From Gaetbulibacter saemankumensis DSM 17032 (GTDB taxonomy: Bacteria > Bacteroidota > Bacteroidia > Flavobacteriales > Flavobacteriaceae), in NCBI RefSeq assembly GCF_000425645.1, contig NZ_AUDV01000006.1, positions 62,001-126,000 on the forward strand: a stretch of DNA of 64,000 nucleotides, read 5' to 3'. Under the pieces are notes generated by a model. The model had not been told where the DNA came from. It saw nothing but the letters and a program-made list of their open reading frames with translations, and did not search any database. Every line of letters starts with the position of its first letter. Position 1 is the first letter of the stretch. Positions 61,857-64,000 of the stretch are shown here, one piece after another. Both the position numbers and the translations under genes were made by a program.

Positions 61857-62630
61857 ATGTTGTATCAGTTCAGACAATATTTAAAATTCTTAGGACGCTC
61901 GACCAATCAGCATGGCGTACATTCGCCCTTTGTATATAATTTGGTTACACAATGTTTTTACCATAAAAGCAGCTATCCCGAATATAAAACCTTAAAAGCC
62001 TACCGAACCGCCTTACTAAAAAACAAAGCACGTATTACGGTCACCGATTTAGGAGCAGGTTCAGTAATAACCAAGGACAATAACCGCCAAATATCTGAAA
62101 TCGCAAAGTCAGCCGGTACCACACCAAAACGAGCTAAATTATTATTTAGAATCACCAGATACTTAGAATGCCAGCATATTTTAGAATTAGGCACCTCTCT
62201 GGGAATCGCAACAACCGCCATGCGATTGGCCAACCCAAAGGCAGCCATAACCAGTATAGAAGGCTGCACCAATATTCATGAAATTGCTCAAAATCAAACC
62301 AAAGTGTTTAATTTAGGACCTGTTAATTTTATAAACGCCGATTTTAGCAAGGCCATTGAGAAAGTCCAATCAAATTCATACGACCTCATCTTTTTTGATG
62401 GCAACCATCAAAAGGAAGCAACTGGCCATTATTTTGAACGCTTATTAAATACCGCTCACAACAATTCGGTTTTTATTTTCGACGATATTTACTGGTCTAA
62501 AGGCATGACGGAAGCCTGGGAACAAATAAAACAGCACCCCAAAGTAACTGTTACCATTGACACCTTCAACTGGGGGTTGGTATTCTTTAGAAAGGAACAA
62601 CGTAAAGAACACTTTTCTATTAGAATCTAA
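61857..62630 (+). CDS. Class I SAM-dependent methyltransferase
   Basis: A 257-residue protein with a Rossmann methyltransferase core: HILELGTSLGIATTAMRLA (about residue 105), ITSIEGCTNIHEIA, YDLIFFDGNHQKEAT and FIFDDIYWSKGM. The pattern resembles O-methyltransferase-type (PF13578-like) enzymes. The N-terminal HGVHSPFVYNL is well conserved in Bacteroidota homologues as I recall. It follows the ABC-F gene by 9 bp. Substrate unknown. Confidence 0.85.
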   Translation: MLYQFRQYLKFLGRSTNQHGVHSPFVYNLVTQCFYHKSSYPEYKTLKAYRTALLKNKARITVTDLGAGSVITKDNNRQISEIAKSAGTTPKRAKLLFRITRYLECQHILELGTSLGIATTAMRLANPKAAITSIEGCTNIHEIAQNQTKVFNLGPVNFINADFSKAIEKVQSNSYDLIFFDGNHQKEATGHYFERLLNTAHNNSVFIFDDIYWSKGMTEAWEQIKQHPKVTVTIDTFNWGLVFFRKEQRKEHFSIRI

Positions 62631-63032
62631 TAGCACCTGTCATTCAGAGCGCCGGTAAGAATCTTGACAAACGAAACACTCACATCAACTTGTCATTCTG
62701 TGCATTTGATATTAAGAAAAGTAAACACCATTTAAGGTATAAAGAAAGAATCTCCTCCTAAACTTACGAACCGGTATTGTCATCCTGAGCTTAGCCTGTT
62801 CTGAGCTTGTCGAAGAATCGAAGGATCTCATTAGTCCCAATACCTTCATTAAAAGATGCTCCAGTCATAACCTACTGCTGCATGACATCACTTGTCATCT
62901 ATAGCGCACCGAAGAATCTAATAAAATAAAATCAACAAGACATAAACTTTAATATTTAAGTATTAACCCCTAATTTCGTAATACGAATAAAACATCAGAA
63001 AAAAGATAGGTTTTAACCATAACACCCATTAA
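62631..63032. repeat. Gene-free stretch with dispersed repeat mosaic
   Basis: A 402-bp interval. From 62638 to about 62920 it consists of repeat words: TGTCATTCAGAGCGCC with AAGAATCTTGAC, TGTCATTCTGTGC, then CATCCTGAGCTTAGCCTGTT with TGTCGAAGAATCGAAGGATC, and TGTCATCTATAGCGCACCG with AAGAATCT. The last 100 bp before the adenosyltransferase gene are AT-rich; no clear promoter consensus is visible. Confidence 0.7.
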
Positions 63033-63608
63033 ATGAAAATTTACACTAAAACGGGAGATCGAGGCACCACAGCACTTTTTGGTGGCACCAGAGTACCTAA
63101 ACATCATATCCGCATTGAAAGTTACGGCACTGTCGACGAACTAAACTCTTACATAGGTTTAATTCGTGATCAGAACATAGACCTTAATTACAAAAATGTG
63201 TTAGTTCACATCCAGGACCGTTTGTTTACCGTGGGAGCCATCATGGCAACCGATCCCGAAAAAGCCATACTGAAAAACGGCAAAGAACGCCTAAATATTC
63301 CTAAAATAGACAATAGTGACATTGAAGGTTTAGAGCTGGAAATGGACACAATGAATGAAGCCTTACCGCCTATGACTCACTTTGTGCTTCCGGGCGGTCA
63401 CCAAACCGTGTCATTCTGTCACATAGCCCGCTGTGTTTGCAGAAGAGCTGAGCGTTTAGCAACGGCACTTAATGACATAGAAGCTGTCGATGCCAACTGT
63501 TTAATTTACTTAAACCGCCTTTCTGACTACCTTTTTGTATTGGCACGGAAGTTGTCTTATGACTTGCGAGCAAAAGAAATAAAATGGATACCTGAAAAAC
63601 ACAAATAA
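63033..63608 (+). CDS. Corrinoid adenosyltransferase (PduO type)
   Basis: A 191-residue protein with the PduO-type ATP-binding N terminus MKIYTKTGDRGTTALFGGTRVPK and the conserved helices YGTVDELNSYIGLIRD and CHIARCVCRRAERLATAL with NRLSDYLFVLAR. It transfers the adenosyl group of ATP to cob(I)alamin or cob(I)yrinate diamide to make the coenzyme form of B12. No other B12 genes are nearby, so it probably serves salvage or a B12-dependent mutase. Confidence 0.93.
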   Translation: MKIYTKTGDRGTTALFGGTRVPKHHIRIESYGTVDELNSYIGLIRDQNIDLNYKNVLVHIQDRLFTVGAIMATDPEKAILKNGKERLNIPKIDNSDIEGLELEMDTMNEALPPMTHFVLPGGHQTVSFCHIARCVCRRAERLATALNDIEAVDANCLIYLNRLSDYLFVLARKLSYDLRAKEIKWIPEKHK

Positions 63609-63783
63609 TTGTGAGCACGAATTCTTAAAATTGAAAGATTAGGACTAACAATTATTCAGATTTCAGAATTCTTTTAATCTTTCACGCTAAAAAATTATTA
63701 ATCTAATGATGCTATTAATTTGATAGTTTTAGCTGTAAAAAAATACGTTCTTTTAAAATATAATTAAATAATTGTTTTTTTTC

Positions 63784-63813
63784 TTGCATGTTTAAACTAA
63801 AAAATTATTTTTG
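63784..63813 (+). promoter_or_regulatory. Promoter of the DUF2795 gene
   Basis: TTG (63784-63786) and a perfect TATTTTTG (63806-63813) are 19 bases apart. The -7 element ends 23 bp before the ATG at 63837. Confidence 0.6.
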
Positions 63814-63836
63814 CACAAAATTTAAACGCACATAAC

Positions 63837-64000
63837 ATGTATTGGACTTTAGAATTAGCATCCTATTTAAGTGATGCACCTTGGCCAGCAACAAAAGACG
63901 AGTTGATAGATTACGCTATTAGAACAGGCGCACCTCTAGAGGTTGTTGAAAATTTACAGTCTATTGAAGATGAAGGAGATGCCTACGATTCTATTGAAGA
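63837..64000 (+). CDS. DUF2795 domain protein (partial at window edge)
   Basis: The frame from the ATG at 63837 encodes MYWTLELASYLSDAPWPATK and continues DELIDYAIRTGAPLEVVENL to the window edge (54 complete codons). This matches the small acidic DUF2795 proteins of Flavobacteriia, usually about 70-75 residues, which are abundant and of unknown function. It has a good promoter of its own. Confidence 0.85.
   Translation, partial: MYWTLELASYLSDAPWPATKDELIDYAIRTGAPLEVVENLQSIEDEGDAYDSIE

Noticed and set aside
63631-63685. Inverted words TGAAAGATTA and TAATCTTTCA after the adenosyltransferase gene
   Set aside because: The arms are about 33 bp apart and there is no T-run; too weak to call a terminator or operator.

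Overview
The window looks like the chromosome of a Bacteroidota bacterium of the family Flavobacteriaceae, probably marine. Base composition is low in GC. Several upstream regions carry the Bacteroidota sigma-factor signature (TTTG or similar, about 19-21 nt, then TAnnTTTG). Many gene families are typical of the group: a PorV/PorQ-type outer-membrane protein, DUF3276, DUF2795, a long NusB, a cyclophilin-FKBP fusion and a RecQ without its zinc cysteines. I saw no rRNA, tRNA, CRISPR array, phage or insertion sequence.

Layout. Positions 1-21.95 kb are mostly housekeeping: proline synthesis (proC, partial proB), a nusB-DUF1573-yajC operon, an ABC exporter, DUF3276, a CsaA-like protein, a redoxin, a large secreted aromatic and Arg/Pro-rich protein, a DinB/YfiT-type enzyme with a GNAT, a dual immunophilin, recQ, the kdsD-tatC-CMD-lptB cluster (envelope biogenesis), pssA-DUF808, and PorV-like plus DUF4105 genes.

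Positions 21.97-59.9 kb form one very large minus-strand surface-polysaccharide locus of about 33 genes. Transcription begins at the right with wza-wzc (export lipoprotein and tyrosine autokinase). It continues through wzm and wzt (an O-antigen-type ABC exporter), a sugar aminotransferase, two sulfotransferases, an acyltransferase, a methyltransferase, an asparagine-synthase-like enzyme, about 18 glycosyltransferases and an O-antigen ligase/polymerase-type protein, and ends at a WcaJ-type initiating phosphoglycosyltransferase. The content suggests a long, branched, probably sulfated and acylated glycan assembled on undecaprenyl phosphate. No Wzx flippase and no nucleotide-sugar synthesis genes are present.

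The most unusual structure is a family of heptameric DNA arrays with unit TCAC plus three bases (GTGA on the coding strand). They occur at five intergenic joints of this locus (about 32.9, 33.9-34.2, 47.2, 53.4-53.6 and 53.9-54.0 kb). The arrays sit on or next to the stop codons of minus-strand genes, separate blocks of tightly overlapping genes, and two of them bracket a small four-helix-bundle (23S-IVS/Avd-like) gene inserted between wzm and wzt. In three loci a short array in the opposite orientation faces the long one. A 1.8-kb gene-free stretch between wzm and wzc holds three copies of another long non-coding repeat.

Positions 59.9-64 kb return to plus-strand housekeeping genes: an ABC-F ATPase, a methyltransferase, a corrinoid adenosyltransferase and the start of a DUF2795 gene.
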